From JAPWJZ01 sp965279315 (GTDB taxonomy: Bacteria; Pseudomonadota; Alphaproteobacteria; Micavibrionales; UBA2020): DNA of 64,000 nt. The number at the start of each line of letters is the position of its first letter. Positions within the stretch are counted from its first letter, which is position 1. The stretch covers positions 1,240,001-1,304,000 of the forward strand of contig OZ257145.1 in assembly GCA_965279315.1 (NCBI GenBank), written 5' to 3'. The notes under the pieces are model-generated. The model made no database searches, was not told the origin of the DNA, and was given only the letters and a program-made list of their open reading frames with translations. The translations under genes and the position numbers were made by a program. Positions 53,847-61,738 of the stretch are shown here, piece by piece.

Positions 53847-55253
53847 ATGACCGACGTACAGAAAAATAAATCGACCAAGATCGCTACGCTCGCCGAAGCG
53901 CTCGCGCTCTACACCCCGCCGCCCGCCGAATTTGCGAACAAGATCGGCGTGGAAGTTGAAATGCCGCTGATGAAGCCGGGCGCGCTGAAACCCGCGCTGC
54001 CCAAGGCAGATGAAATGCAGGCATTGCAGGACTTGCTGAAGAAAAAAGGTTTCGATGCGCAGCTGGAGCCGTCCGGCGTGGTCGAATATGCGGGCCCGCC
54101 GTTTGATTTGAAAGACAAACTGAAACTGATCAGCCAGATGAAAACCGATATCGCGGTTTTTGACGGTGCGATTGCCGATGCGGGCTTTACCCGTTCGCCG
54201 TTTTCCATCGTGCCGACAACGACAAAGGAAGAAGCGCTCGGCAACATGGTCAGCCGCGAGCGCCTTCAAGCGAGCCTGAAGGCCATGCAGGAAATTTTCG
54301 ACGAGAACACGCTGCGCCTGCCCATGCTGACATCGAGCGTGCAGACCAGCTTCAGCCCCGAAAATAACGACCAGATGTTCCGCATGATGTACCGCGCCTA
54401 TGCGCTGTCGCCGCTGCTGATGGCGGCCACCAATTCATCCAGCGGTTTCGTGGTGAACGAGGACGCGCGCCTCGATTATATCCCGCGCGCGAAATATTAC
54501 CTTGGTTACGGCGATGCGGGCGGCGTGTCGCCGGCATTCCTGAACGCCAGCAATGGCGAAGAACTGATCCGCAACCAGGTTGCCGCCGTGTTCAAGGCGC
54601 CGATGCACTTCGCCTATGCCGAAGACGGCAGCGTGATCCCCTCGACCAAGGCCGACCTGCTGACATTTGAAAAGCTGATCAAGCGCGGGCTGAACACGCA
54701 ATCGAATTACGAGCTTGCCGAAACATTCCTCTATAACGACGTCAAAATCGCCAACCTGCGCGATGAAACCGGCGCGGTCGTCGGCAAACGCATGGAAGTG
54801 CGTGGTGCCGATAGCGGCGTCGATCAGCCTTTGATGTCGATACTGCTCACCGCCGCATTGATCCCCGATGGCAAGGCGGCAGACCAGTTCGATGCGCTGC
54901 TGAAGGATTACGGCTTCACCGGCAACCCGAAACAGGATGCCGCGCTGTTCGTGAATTCCCGCGCGGCGGTCGTCGATAACGGCGACAAGTTCATGGATGT
55001 CGCCTTTGGCAATGGCAGGCTGATGGATTTCGCGGCGGATGTGGCAGGCATTATCGTGAATGCCTATGACGGACAAGTGCCCGCGAAGGATATGGAGCGC
55101 CTGGTCGATGTGCTGATGACGGGCAATACGGATGCGAAAATTTTCGCGGAAAAATTCCCGACACTCGGCGATGTGACGGCATACCTGCAGGCGGCGAACC
55201 AGAATACGGCGCAGCCCGCAGCGCAGAACAAGCCGAAACCGCGCGCGTTGTAA
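53847..55253 (+). CDS. Divergent glutamate-cysteine-ligase-like protein, paralogue 2
   Basis: A 468-residue paralogue of the preceding gene, alignable from start to end (both begin MTDV, share ALYTPPPA, EVEMPL, QLEP-GV-EY, TNYELAETFLYND-type blocks, and DYGFTGNPKQDAAL). Here the box near residue 314 reads MEVRGADSG, even closer to the MRGADGG of plant-type glutamate-cysteine ligases. The E36/E38 pair in GVEVEMP is kept. The last 35 residues are Gln/Ala/Pro/Lys-rich. It ends exactly at the convergent folE stop. Probably an ATP-dependent amide ligase; substrates unknown. Confidence 0.65.
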   Translation: MTDVQKNKSTKIATLAEALALYTPPPAEFANKIGVEVEMPLMKPGALKPALPKADEMQALQDLLKKKGFDAQLEPSGVVEYAGPPFDLKDKLKLISQMKTDIAVFDGAIADAGFTRSPFSIVPTTTKEEALGNMVSRERLQASLKAMQEIFDENTLRLPMLTSSVQTSFSPENNDQMFRMMYRAYALSPLLMAATNSSSGFVVNEDARLDYIPRAKYYLGYGDAGGVSPAFLNASNGEELIRNQVAAVFKAPMHFAYAEDGSVIPSTKADLLTFEKLIKRGLNTQSNYELAETFLYNDVKIANLRDETGAVVGKRMEVRGADSGVDQPLMSILLTAALIPDGKAADQFDALLKDYGFTGNPKQDAALFVNSRAAVVDNGDKFMDVAFGNGRLMDFAADVAGIIVNAYDGQVPAKDMERLVDVLMTGNTDAKIFAEKFPTLGDVTAYLQAANQNTAQPAAQNKPKPRAL

Positions 55254-55847
55254 TTATTTCTTGAGGCTCGCAAAGAACTGGTTACGTAGTTGCGCGTCGG
55301 TTTTGTACGCACCGAGGAAGCGCGTCGTGACCGTTTCGGAATGGCCCTGATGCGCGCCGCGGACTTTCATGCAGAAATGTTCCGCCTCGATGAACACGGC
55401 AACGCCCTTCGGCTTGGCGTATTTTTCGATGGCGAGGGCGATTTCGGAGGTCAGGCGTTCCTGCACCTGCATCCGGTGCGCATACATATCGACGACGCGC
55501 GCGATTTTCGACAGGCCCAGCACTTTACCGTTCGGGATATACGCCACATGCGCGCGGCCAATAAAGGGCGCCATATGGTGTTCGCAGCGCGATTCAACTT
55601 CGATATCGCGGATCAACACGGGTTCGTTATAGCCGCCCATGTCTTCGCTGAATGACTTGCTGAGGATTTCTTCGGGCGTGATGTTATAGCCCTTGAAATA
55701 TTCCTCGAAGGCTTTCACGACGCGGCGGGGCGTTTCCTTCAAGCCTTCGCGCGCCGGGTCTTCGCCGATCCATTTGATGAGCGTGGTGATCGCGGCTTCG
55801 GCTTCTTCGCGGGAGGGGCGGGCAACGGGGGTAATCTTTTTAGCCAT
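55254..55847 (-). CDS. folE: GTP cyclohydrolase I
   Basis: First step of tetrahydrofolate/queuosine-type pterin synthesis, GTP to 7,8-dihydroneopterin triphosphate. The 197-residue protein has VESRCEHHMAPFIGRAHVAYIP (zinc Cys and His), LSKIARVVDMYAHRMQVQERL, and AEHFCMKVRGAHQ (second zinc Cys) with HSETVTTRFLG. It follows the AlkA-type gene by 18 bases on the same strand. Confidence 0.96.
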   Translation of the reverse strand: MAKKITPVARPSREEAEAAITTLIKWIGEDPAREGLKETPRRVVKAFEEYFKGYNITPEEILSKSFSEDMGGYNEPVLIRDIEVESRCEHHMAPFIGRAHVAYIPNGKVLGLSKIARVVDMYAHRMQVQERLTSEIALAIEKYAKPKGVAVFIEAEHFCMKVRGAHQGHSETVTTRFLGAYKTDAQLRNQFFASLKK

Positions 55848-55865
55848 GATGTTTTTATATCCTGT

Positions 55866-56519
55866 TCAAGCTTTCCAAATGATGAGCGCGGCGGCGGAGC
55901 GGTAGGGCGCCCATTTTTCCCCGACTTCGCGCGTGCGTTCCGCATCGGGGCGCAGTTTATAGCCGTTGAAGCGTTGCAGCCCGTTCTGCAGGCCGATATC
56001 GTCGGCGGGCCAGACATCGGGCTTGCCCAGGCAGAACATCAGGTAAATTTCCGCGCTCCAGATGCCGATGCCTTTCAGGCTGGTCAGTTCGTCCAGCGCC
56101 TCGTCGGTGTCCATGTCGCGCAAACGTTCGGGGTCGAACTCGCCGCTGATCATGCGCTTGGCGATATCGCGGGCATAGCTGACCTTCTGGCGCGAAAACC
56201 CGATCTCGCGCAATTTGTCTTCGGTCAGCAGCAGGAAATTTTCGGGCGTGAATGCGGGCATCAGGGGGCGCAGGCGCGCGGCGATATGGGCGGCGGCGGC
56301 AAGCGATATCTGTTGGCCGATGATGATGCTCACCAGCCCTTCGAATCCCTCCGCCTGTTTTTTCCACGGCAGCTTGCCGATTTTCTGCATCGCGGTCTTG
56401 AATTCAGGGTATTTTTTGACCAAAGCCTTAATTGCCTCGGCGATTTCCGGTAAATCGTGGAGGTGGGCATCGCCTACATGCCAGAAATTGGGCGGTTTAT
56501 TGTCGGATGATTTGGCCAT
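55866..56519 (-). CDS. AlkA-type DNA-3-methyladenine glycosylase II
   Basis: A 217-residue HhH-GPD glycosylase removing alkylated bases. Visible are the IIIGQQISLAAAAHIAARL helix, the hairpin LTSLKGIGIWSAEIYLMF, and the catalytic Asp in DVWPADDIGLQ. Without the AlkA N-terminal regulatory domain it corresponds to the short MAG/AlkA2 class. Followed closely by folE; divergent from the zeta gene. Confidence 0.92.
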   Translation of the reverse strand: MAKSSDNKPPNFWHVGDAHLHDLPEIAEAIKALVKKYPEFKTAMQKIGKLPWKKQAEGFEGLVSIIIGQQISLAAAAHIAARLRPLMPAFTPENFLLLTEDKLREIGFSRQKVSYARDIAKRMISGEFDPERLRDMDTDEALDELTSLKGIGIWSAEIYLMFCLGKPDVWPADDIGLQNGLQRFNGYKLRPDAERTREVGEKWAPYRSAAALIIWKA

Positions 56520-56619
56520 AGCGTATCCTTATCATTTGATTTCCGGCGCAGACGGGTATAATAGTACCCAGCACCGAATAAGGTAGTAAGAAACTATACC
56601 CAATCAAGGAGCCCATGCC

Positions 56620-56949
56620 ATGACTTCTTCTATGGACGACCGCGAAAAACTTTTCGAAAACAAGTTCAAGATGGACGAAGAGCTGCGCTTCAAGGTGCAG
56701 ATGCGCGCGACCAAGCTGTTCGGCATCTGGGCGGCGGGCCAGCTGGGCATCACCGATCCCGACGCGGTCGAAAAATACGTGGGCGACGTGATCGACGCCG
56801 ATTTCGACGAACCCGGGATCAAGGATGTGCTGCGCAAGGTGAAAGCCGATTTCGACGCCCGCGAAATGGATTCCGACATGGGCAACCTGGAACGCGAATA
56901 CAATGTGCATCTGTCCGAAGCCAAGAAGCAGTTCGCGACGCAGGCGTAA
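56620..56949 (+). CDS. ATPase inhibitor zeta subunit (DUF1476)
   Basis: A 109-residue all-helical protein of the alphaproteobacterial zeta family that inhibits F1-ATPase hydrolysis. The typical beginning DDREKLFENKFKMDEELRFK, KLFGIWAAGQLGI, YVGDVIDADFDEPG and VLRKVKADFDA are conserved. The N-terminal stretch is the inhibitory region. AAGGAG lies nine bases upstream; an out-of-frame ATG five bases before the start is ignored. Confidence 0.92.
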   Translation: MTSSMDDREKLFENKFKMDEELRFKVQMRATKLFGIWAAGQLGITDPDAVEKYVGDVIDADFDEPGIKDVLRKVKADFDAREMDSDMGNLEREYNVHLSEAKKQFATQA

Positions 56950-56973
56950 TTTCCGTTTATGGCCACTCTATCG

Positions 56974-57053
56974 TCATCCCCGCGAAAGCGGGGATCTCAG
57001 GGATTGGCACGGCTCAAAACAGCCCACGGGATCCCCGCTTTCGCGGGGATGAC
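56974..57053. repeat. Paired palindromic intergenic repeat (copy C)
   Basis: Palindromes at 56976-56995 and 57031-57050, identical to those of copies A and B, between the zeta gene and lysS. It may also terminate transcripts. Confidence 0.92.
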
Positions 57054-57077
57054 GCGGTTATAAATAGCTGAAACGCG

Positions 57078-58583
57078 TCACTTCGCGATGTGCCGCAGCG
57101 TCGGGAAGGCGATGACGTCGCGGATGCTGGCGGAATTGGTCAGCAGCATGACGAGGCGGTCGAGGCCGATGCCGAGGCCGCCGGTGGGGGGCATGCCGTA
57201 TTCCAGCGCTTCCACGAAATCTTCATCGAGCATCTGGGCTTCATCGTTGCCTTTTTCGCGCGCGGACATCTGGTCCTTGAACCGTGCCAGCTGGTCGAAG
57301 GGGTCGGTCAATTCCGAAAACGCATTGGCGATTTCCCAGCCATTCGCATAGCTCTCGAACCGTTCGGTCAGGTTCGGGTTTTCGCGGTGGACTTTCGCGA
57401 GCGGCGAGATGTCCTTGGGCAGGTCGACGATATGGATGGGCTGGATCAGCTCCGCCTCCACCTTTTCGGCAAAGATCGCCTCAACCACTTCGCCCCAGTT
57501 TGAGCCGGGCTTGGTGGGGATGCCGAGGGATTTGGCTTTCTCCGCTGCCGCCGCCGCATCGGGGATGGTCGTGAAATCGACGCCGGTCTTTTCCTGCACC
57601 AGCTCCACCATGGTTTTGCGCGCCCAGGGCGCCTTGAAATCGATCTCGCGCTCGCCGAACGACACTTTCGTCTGGCCATGGTTGACGGCCTTGCAGGCAC
57701 CCTCGACGATGCGCTCGGTCAGCGACATCATGTCGTTGTAATCGGCATAGGCCTGATAGATCTCAACCGAAGTGAATTCGGGGTTGTGCTTGACCGAAAT
57801 GCCTTCGTTGCGGAAGCAGCGGTTGATTTCGAACACGCGGTCGAAGCCGCCGATGACGAGGCGCTTCAGGTACAGCTCCGGCGCGATGCGCAGGTACAGC
57901 TTCATGTCGAGCGCGTTGTGGTGGGTGGAGAACGGCTTGGCGTTCGCGCCGCCCGCGATCGGGTGCAGCATGGGGGTTTCAACCTCCATGAACTGCTCGG
58001 TCGTCAGGATCTGGCGCACATAGGCGATGATGGCGCTGCGCTTGCGGAACGTCTCGCGGCTGCCCTCGTTCGTGATGAGGTCGAGGTAGCGCTGGCGGTA
58101 CTTGATTTCCGTGTCATGGATGCCGTGATATTTTTCCGGCAGCGGGCGCACGGATTTCGACAGCAGTTCCAGTTTTTCGGCGTTGACCGTCAGTTCGCCG
58201 GGAGGCGTGCGGCGGACGATGCCGGTCACGCCGATGATGTCGCCGATGTCATAGAATTTCAGCTGCTCCAGCAATTCGGGCGGCAGGCTCTGCTTGTGTG
58301 AAAAAATCTGGATCTTGCCGGTCGCGTCGCGCAGGTCGATGAACATGCCCGAATTGCGGTAGGCCATGATGCGGCCAGCGACAGACACGCGCTCTTCGGT
58401 CATCGCGCCGTTTTCCAGCTTCTCGTGCTTCTTTTGCAGGTCGTCCGCGAAGGCCGACACGTCGAAGCGGTAGGGGAAAGGGTTCACGCCCCGCGCCTGC
58501 AGGTGCTTCAGGTTTTCGATCTTCGCCTCGACCAGCGCGTTGCTGTCGGTCACCTCTTGGGGCGCGGCGGGTTTCTGGGACAT
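57078..58583 (-). CDS. lysS: Lysyl-tRNA synthetase, class II
   Basis: A 501-residue class IIb synthetase. N-terminal OB-fold (about 60-170, VSVAGRIMAYRNSGMFIDLRDATGKIQIF), motif 1 with FMEVETPMLHPIAGGANAKPF, motif 2 FEINRCFRNEGISVKHNPEFTSVEIYQAYADY, and motif 3 GGLGIGLDRLVMLLTNSASIRDVIAFP. Most alphaproteobacteria carry either this enzyme or the class I form; here class II. It starts 19 bases before a GNAT gene stop. Confidence 0.95.
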   Translation of the reverse strand: MSQKPAAPQEVTDSNALVEAKIENLKHLQARGVNPFPYRFDVSAFADDLQKKHEKLENGAMTEERVSVAGRIMAYRNSGMFIDLRDATGKIQIFSHKQSLPPELLEQLKFYDIGDIIGVTGIVRRTPPGELTVNAEKLELLSKSVRPLPEKYHGIHDTEIKYRQRYLDLITNEGSRETFRKRSAIIAYVRQILTTEQFMEVETPMLHPIAGGANAKPFSTHHNALDMKLYLRIAPELYLKRLVIGGFDRVFEINRCFRNEGISVKHNPEFTSVEIYQAYADYNDMMSLTERIVEGACKAVNHGQTKVSFGEREIDFKAPWARKTMVELVQEKTGVDFTTIPDAAAAAEKAKSLGIPTKPGSNWGEVVEAIFAEKVEAELIQPIHIVDLPKDISPLAKVHRENPNLTERFESYANGWEIANAFSELTDPFDQLARFKDQMSAREKGNDEAQMLDEDFVEALEYGMPPTGGLGIGLDRLVMLLTNSASIRDVIAFPTLRHIAK

Positions 58584-58602
58584 GATCGTTTCCTTTTAAA
58601 AA

Positions 58603-59034
58603 TTACTTTTCCAGCACCATATCGTAATGCGGGATGCCGGCCTCGAGATATTCGTGTCCGCGTGTGCGGAAGCCCAGCTTTTCGTAGAACGGAACGGCAT
58701 AGGCCTGCGACGCCAGCTTGAACAGCTGAATATCGCCGTTTTTACGGAGTTCGTTCAAGATATATTTCATCAAAACGCGGCCCACGCCCTGACCGCGGAA
58801 GTCCTTGATGATCGCCACGCGCTCGATTTTGGCGGCTGATCCAATCAGGCGGACGCGGCAGGTGCCGATCAGCGCGCCATCGGCACGCACGCCGAACTGG
58901 CGGGCGGAGGGGTCGAGGCCGTCGGATTCAAGGTCGGCGGGGACGTTCTGTTCCGACACGAAGGCGACCTTGCGGATCTCCATGCAGGCGGCAAGGTCCT
59001 CGGATAACGTCACGGGAAAACATTTAAGCTGCAT
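58603..59034 (-). CDS. GNAT-family N-acetyltransferase
   Basis: A 143-residue acetyltransferase. The acetyl-CoA loop is RVAIIKDFRGQGVGRVLMKYIL, and motif B has LASQAYAVPFYEKLGFRTRGHEYLEAGIPHYDM, which resembles ElaA/YjcF-type GNATs. Substrate unknown. It is upstream of lysS on the same strand, 19 bases apart, and may share its transcript. Confidence 0.88.
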   Translation of the reverse strand: MQLKCFPVTLSEDLAACMEIRKVAFVSEQNVPADLESDGLDPSARQFGVRADGALIGTCRVRLIGSAAKIERVAIIKDFRGQGVGRVLMKYILNELRKNGDIQLFKLASQAYAVPFYEKLGFRTRGHEYLEAGIPHYDMVLEK

Positions 59035-59110
59035 ATTTGAACGCCCTGTACTAATTCAAGGCGAAGGTACAGAAAACAAGGGGTTAAGGCAAGCCTTACC
59101 CCTCCAAGCC

Positions 59111-59206
59111 GTCATCCCCGCGAATGCGGGGATCCAACAGCATGAAACAGGCAAAATGCGGTCACCATGACAGCCCGTGGTGGATCCCCGCCTGCGCGGG
59201 GATGAC
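59111..59206. repeat. Paired palindromic intergenic repeat (copy D, diverged)
   Basis: Palindromes at 59114-59133 (centre GAAT) and 59184-59203 (centre CCTG) with the same ATCCCCGC/GCGGGGAT arms, but a longer unrelated-looking spacer of 50 bases. Located between the GNAT and the M49-like gene. Confidence 0.85.
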
Positions 59207-59219
59207 GAGCGTCGGTTGC

Positions 59220-61013
59220 CTAAACCGACAGCTTCGCCCGCAGCGGCTGGTGCACCTTGCGGTACAGCTTGGGCTTCAGGTTCATTTTCTCGTCCGCCGC
59301 GTATTGCAGGGCGGGGTTCCAGGCCGTGTATTTCTTGACGAAGGTTTCAGCCTTGGCGACGTCGCCATCCAGCTGCAGCTGGACAACTTCCGCCGTCATA
59401 TCGCGGCCTGCCTGTCCCATCTTCTCGGGCACGATCTTCAGCTTGCCGCCGGCTGCGAATTCAATCGCGCCTTTTTCGATGAAGTAATTGAGCTGCATGA
59501 TGGAGCGGGAGCGGTGTGCTTCGTCCTCCGACGGTTGCTTGTTCGGCAATTCGCTGGCGGCCCATGTCAGGTAAATGGTGTTCGCCTGTTCCTGCGTAAA
59601 TTTGCCGATCTGCACGAAGAAATCGGTCATGGCGATGGATGCCACATCGGCCTTGTTTTCCTCCAGCATCGCGCCGTATTTGCCAAGGCTGCCTGATTTG
59701 TCGCGGCCGTCCCTGGTGGCGCGAGGCCCGAGGGAATGGGCAAGCTCATGGCCGACCGTGAACAGGAAATCGGCGTTGTTGTCGTACCATTTATGCTGGC
59801 TGGGATCGACCAGCGCATCGAGGAATTTTTTCTCCGACGCCGGATCGCCGCCCTGGCGCACCTGGCGGTGGAACACAAGGCGGCTGCCTTCTTTCAATTC
59901 AACGGCAAGCTTATCCGAATTCGGCAGGTTCTGCGCAACCGTGATGCCGCCGCGCACGGCGGCGTAATCGCCCGTGATGGCGACCAGGTCGACATCGGCA
60001 AACGTCATCTTCGCGCCGCCGCTTTCGGTCTGCTGCTTATATTGGCTGGTGTGCGGCATGGTGGCGGCAAACGCCTCCAGATGCTTGCGGTAATCGGCGA
60101 TTTCGGCATAGCTGTCCTTGTTCACGATGCCGACGCGCGTGCCGATGGAATCTTTCGCTTTCGCCTTGATGCCGTTTTCCTCCAGCACCTTTTTCACGCG
60201 GGGCTCCGACGCCACATCCGCGCTCATGCGGTCTTCATAGTTTTCGCGGCCGATGGTGAATTCAAGCGGGCTGTCCTCGAGGTTGCTGATCCACAGTTTA
60301 TCGGCGGTATAGGCCATTTCCGGGTCGCTGTCGTTCACCAGCGCCTGCGCCTGCCAGCGCAGGTATTCGGCGAAGCCTTTATGGTCGGTTGCCTTGGCGG
60401 CCAGCAGCAATTCCTTCGCCGCGCCCTCCATCTCCTCGCGGAAGGCGACGGAGTAGGGCACGGCCTTCAACCGGCTGCCCTCGCGCTGCACGACAGTGTT
60501 GTTTGACAACAGCGCGGACGCCTGTTCCGGGTTCGCGACGATGTAATCCGCAAGTTCCTTTTTGGTGATGTCCTGCGGATAGAAATTCTTGCCCGGCTGG
60601 ATTTTCTTGTCGCTGAAGATGCGCAAGGGTTTCGTTTTCGGCGAATACATATCCGGGCCTTCGACGCCGTTATGCAGGTTGAACAGGACGAGCGACTGTT
60701 CGGCGCGCTTGTCGCCCGCCGCTGCCGCTTTTTCCAGCACCGCGCGCGCGCGGATGTTGTCGGGATGGTCCTGCTTCAGGAACACGATGTCGAGGAAGTT
60801 TGCGGCCTTGACCAAGTGCGCGAGCGCCTTTTTATTCGCATCCGACAACTGGTCGACTGCCGCGTCGGGCAAGGTGAAATCCAGCGTGCGGGTTTTTTCC
60901 GTCACGATATCATCCAGCCGCTTGCGCCCGATGCCGTAGGTGAACTCGCCGTTTTCGCCGAGGCTGGCGCGGTTGAATTGCGCCTTGGGGGAGTTTTTAT
61001 CGGGTGCGGTCAT
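59220..61013 (-). CDS. M49 (dipeptidyl-peptidase III-like) metallopeptidase-family protein
   Basis: A 597-residue soluble protein. The zinc-site segment is VGHELAHSLGPRATRDG (H422, E423, H426) and about 25 residues on LEENKADVASI, matching the HE-H-GLG...EE-KAD-G signature of bacterial M49 enzymes (the human enzyme uses HELLGH and EECRAD). The region before it, ALVDPSQHKWYDNNADFLF, is also family-like. There is no signal peptide, so a cytosolic oligopeptidase or dipeptidase is probable; some relatives are catalytically unproven. The start at 61013 has AAGGA seven bases upstream, better than an in-frame ATG at 61073. Confidence 0.78.
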   Translation of the reverse strand: MTAPDKNSPKAQFNRASLGENGEFTYGIGRKRLDDIVTEKTRTLDFTLPDAAVDQLSDANKKALAHLVKAANFLDIVFLKQDHPDNIRARAVLEKAAAAGDKRAEQSLVLFNLHNGVEGPDMYSPKTKPLRIFSDKKIQPGKNFYPQDITKKELADYIVANPEQASALLSNNTVVQREGSRLKAVPYSVAFREEMEGAAKELLLAAKATDHKGFAEYLRWQAQALVNDSDPEMAYTADKLWISNLEDSPLEFTIGRENYEDRMSADVASEPRVKKVLEENGIKAKAKDSIGTRVGIVNKDSYAEIADYRKHLEAFAATMPHTSQYKQQTESGGAKMTFADVDLVAITGDYAAVRGGITVAQNLPNSDKLAVELKEGSRLVFHRQVRQGGDPASEKKFLDALVDPSQHKWYDNNADFLFTVGHELAHSLGPRATRDGRDKSGSLGKYGAMLEENKADVASIAMTDFFVQIGKFTQEQANTIYLTWAASELPNKQPSEDEAHRSRSIMQLNYFIEKGAIEFAAGGKLKIVPEKMGQAGRDMTAEVVQLQLDGDVAKAETFVKKYTAWNPALQYAADEKMNLKPKLYRKVHQPLRAKLSV

Positions 61014-61093
61014 GGGGGAATCCTTATATGCCGGAAAATATATTATGGAATTAAATACCAGATTCCCGGGCATTTCGTCAATGAAATTACAAA

Positions 61094-61121
61094 TTGCAAA
61101 ACAGTATCAAGCACATATAAT
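61094..61121 (+). promoter_or_regulatory. Candidate promoter of the gene at 61.2 kb
   Basis: TTGCAA (61094-61099), a 16-base spacer and TATAAT (61116-61121) lie about 45 bases before the ATG at 61167, in a strongly AT-rich stretch. Confidence 0.5.
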
Positions 61122-61166
61122 AGATCCGGAATTTCAAAATTATTGTTTTAAAAGAAGGGCATAACC

Positions 61167-61661
61167 ATGGCCAGCCTTAAAGATTTCCTGAAAAGCGTCA
61201 AAGACTACCCGAAAGAAATCTATGACCGCATGACGGGCAGCCGCGAAAAAGAACTCGCCCGCCTGCGCCGTGAAACCGAAAACATCCAGCAGGAAACGGC
61301 CGAGATCATCGGCAAAGTGCAGGACGCGATCGAACTGGGCACCTTCAAGGCGCGCAAGGCATCGGAGTATTTCAACGATGTCGCGGCGAAACACCCCGAA
61401 ATTTCCGAAGAATACCAGCGCCTCGCAAAAATCGCGGCATCGGTTGATGTGGCCCGTATGAAGGGCCATATCAATGCCTATGGCCCCGGCGACGAAGCGA
61501 ACAAGCAATGGCATCTGGTGCGCGAGCGTTACGCGGACGAAATCACCCAGTATGCCGGCAAGAAAATCGGCGAATTCATCGAAGCCGATCCCGCGCGCTG
61601 GAACCGGATCGAGAAATCCTTCCCCGACCTCGCGGCCAAGCTCAAGCCGCCTTCGGCCTGA
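61167..61661 (+). CDS. Helical soluble protein of unknown function
   Basis: A 164-residue protein, charged and nearly all helical: MASLKDFLKSVKDYPKEIYD, then a coiled-coil-like RREKELARLRRETENIQQETAEIIGKVQ-type segment (about 28-55, shown here in part), and a more globular end with GDEANKQWHLVRERYADEI. There is no signal peptide, membrane segment or known motif. An AGAAGGG site precedes the ATG. Own candidate promoter. Divergent from the M49-like gene. Confidence 0.68.
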   Translation: MASLKDFLKSVKDYPKEIYDRMTGSREKELARLRRETENIQQETAEIIGKVQDAIELGTFKARKASEYFNDVAAKHPEISEEYQRLAKIAASVDVARMKGHINAYGPGDEANKQWHLVRERYADEITQYAGKKIGEFIEADPARWNRIEKSFPDLAAKLKPPSA

Positions 61662-61738
61662 CCGCCGCAGCCGAATAAAGTGGCTGATCCCCGCCGTTTC
61701 GGGTAAAACAAAACGAGAACTGTTTTCGAGAAGAATCC

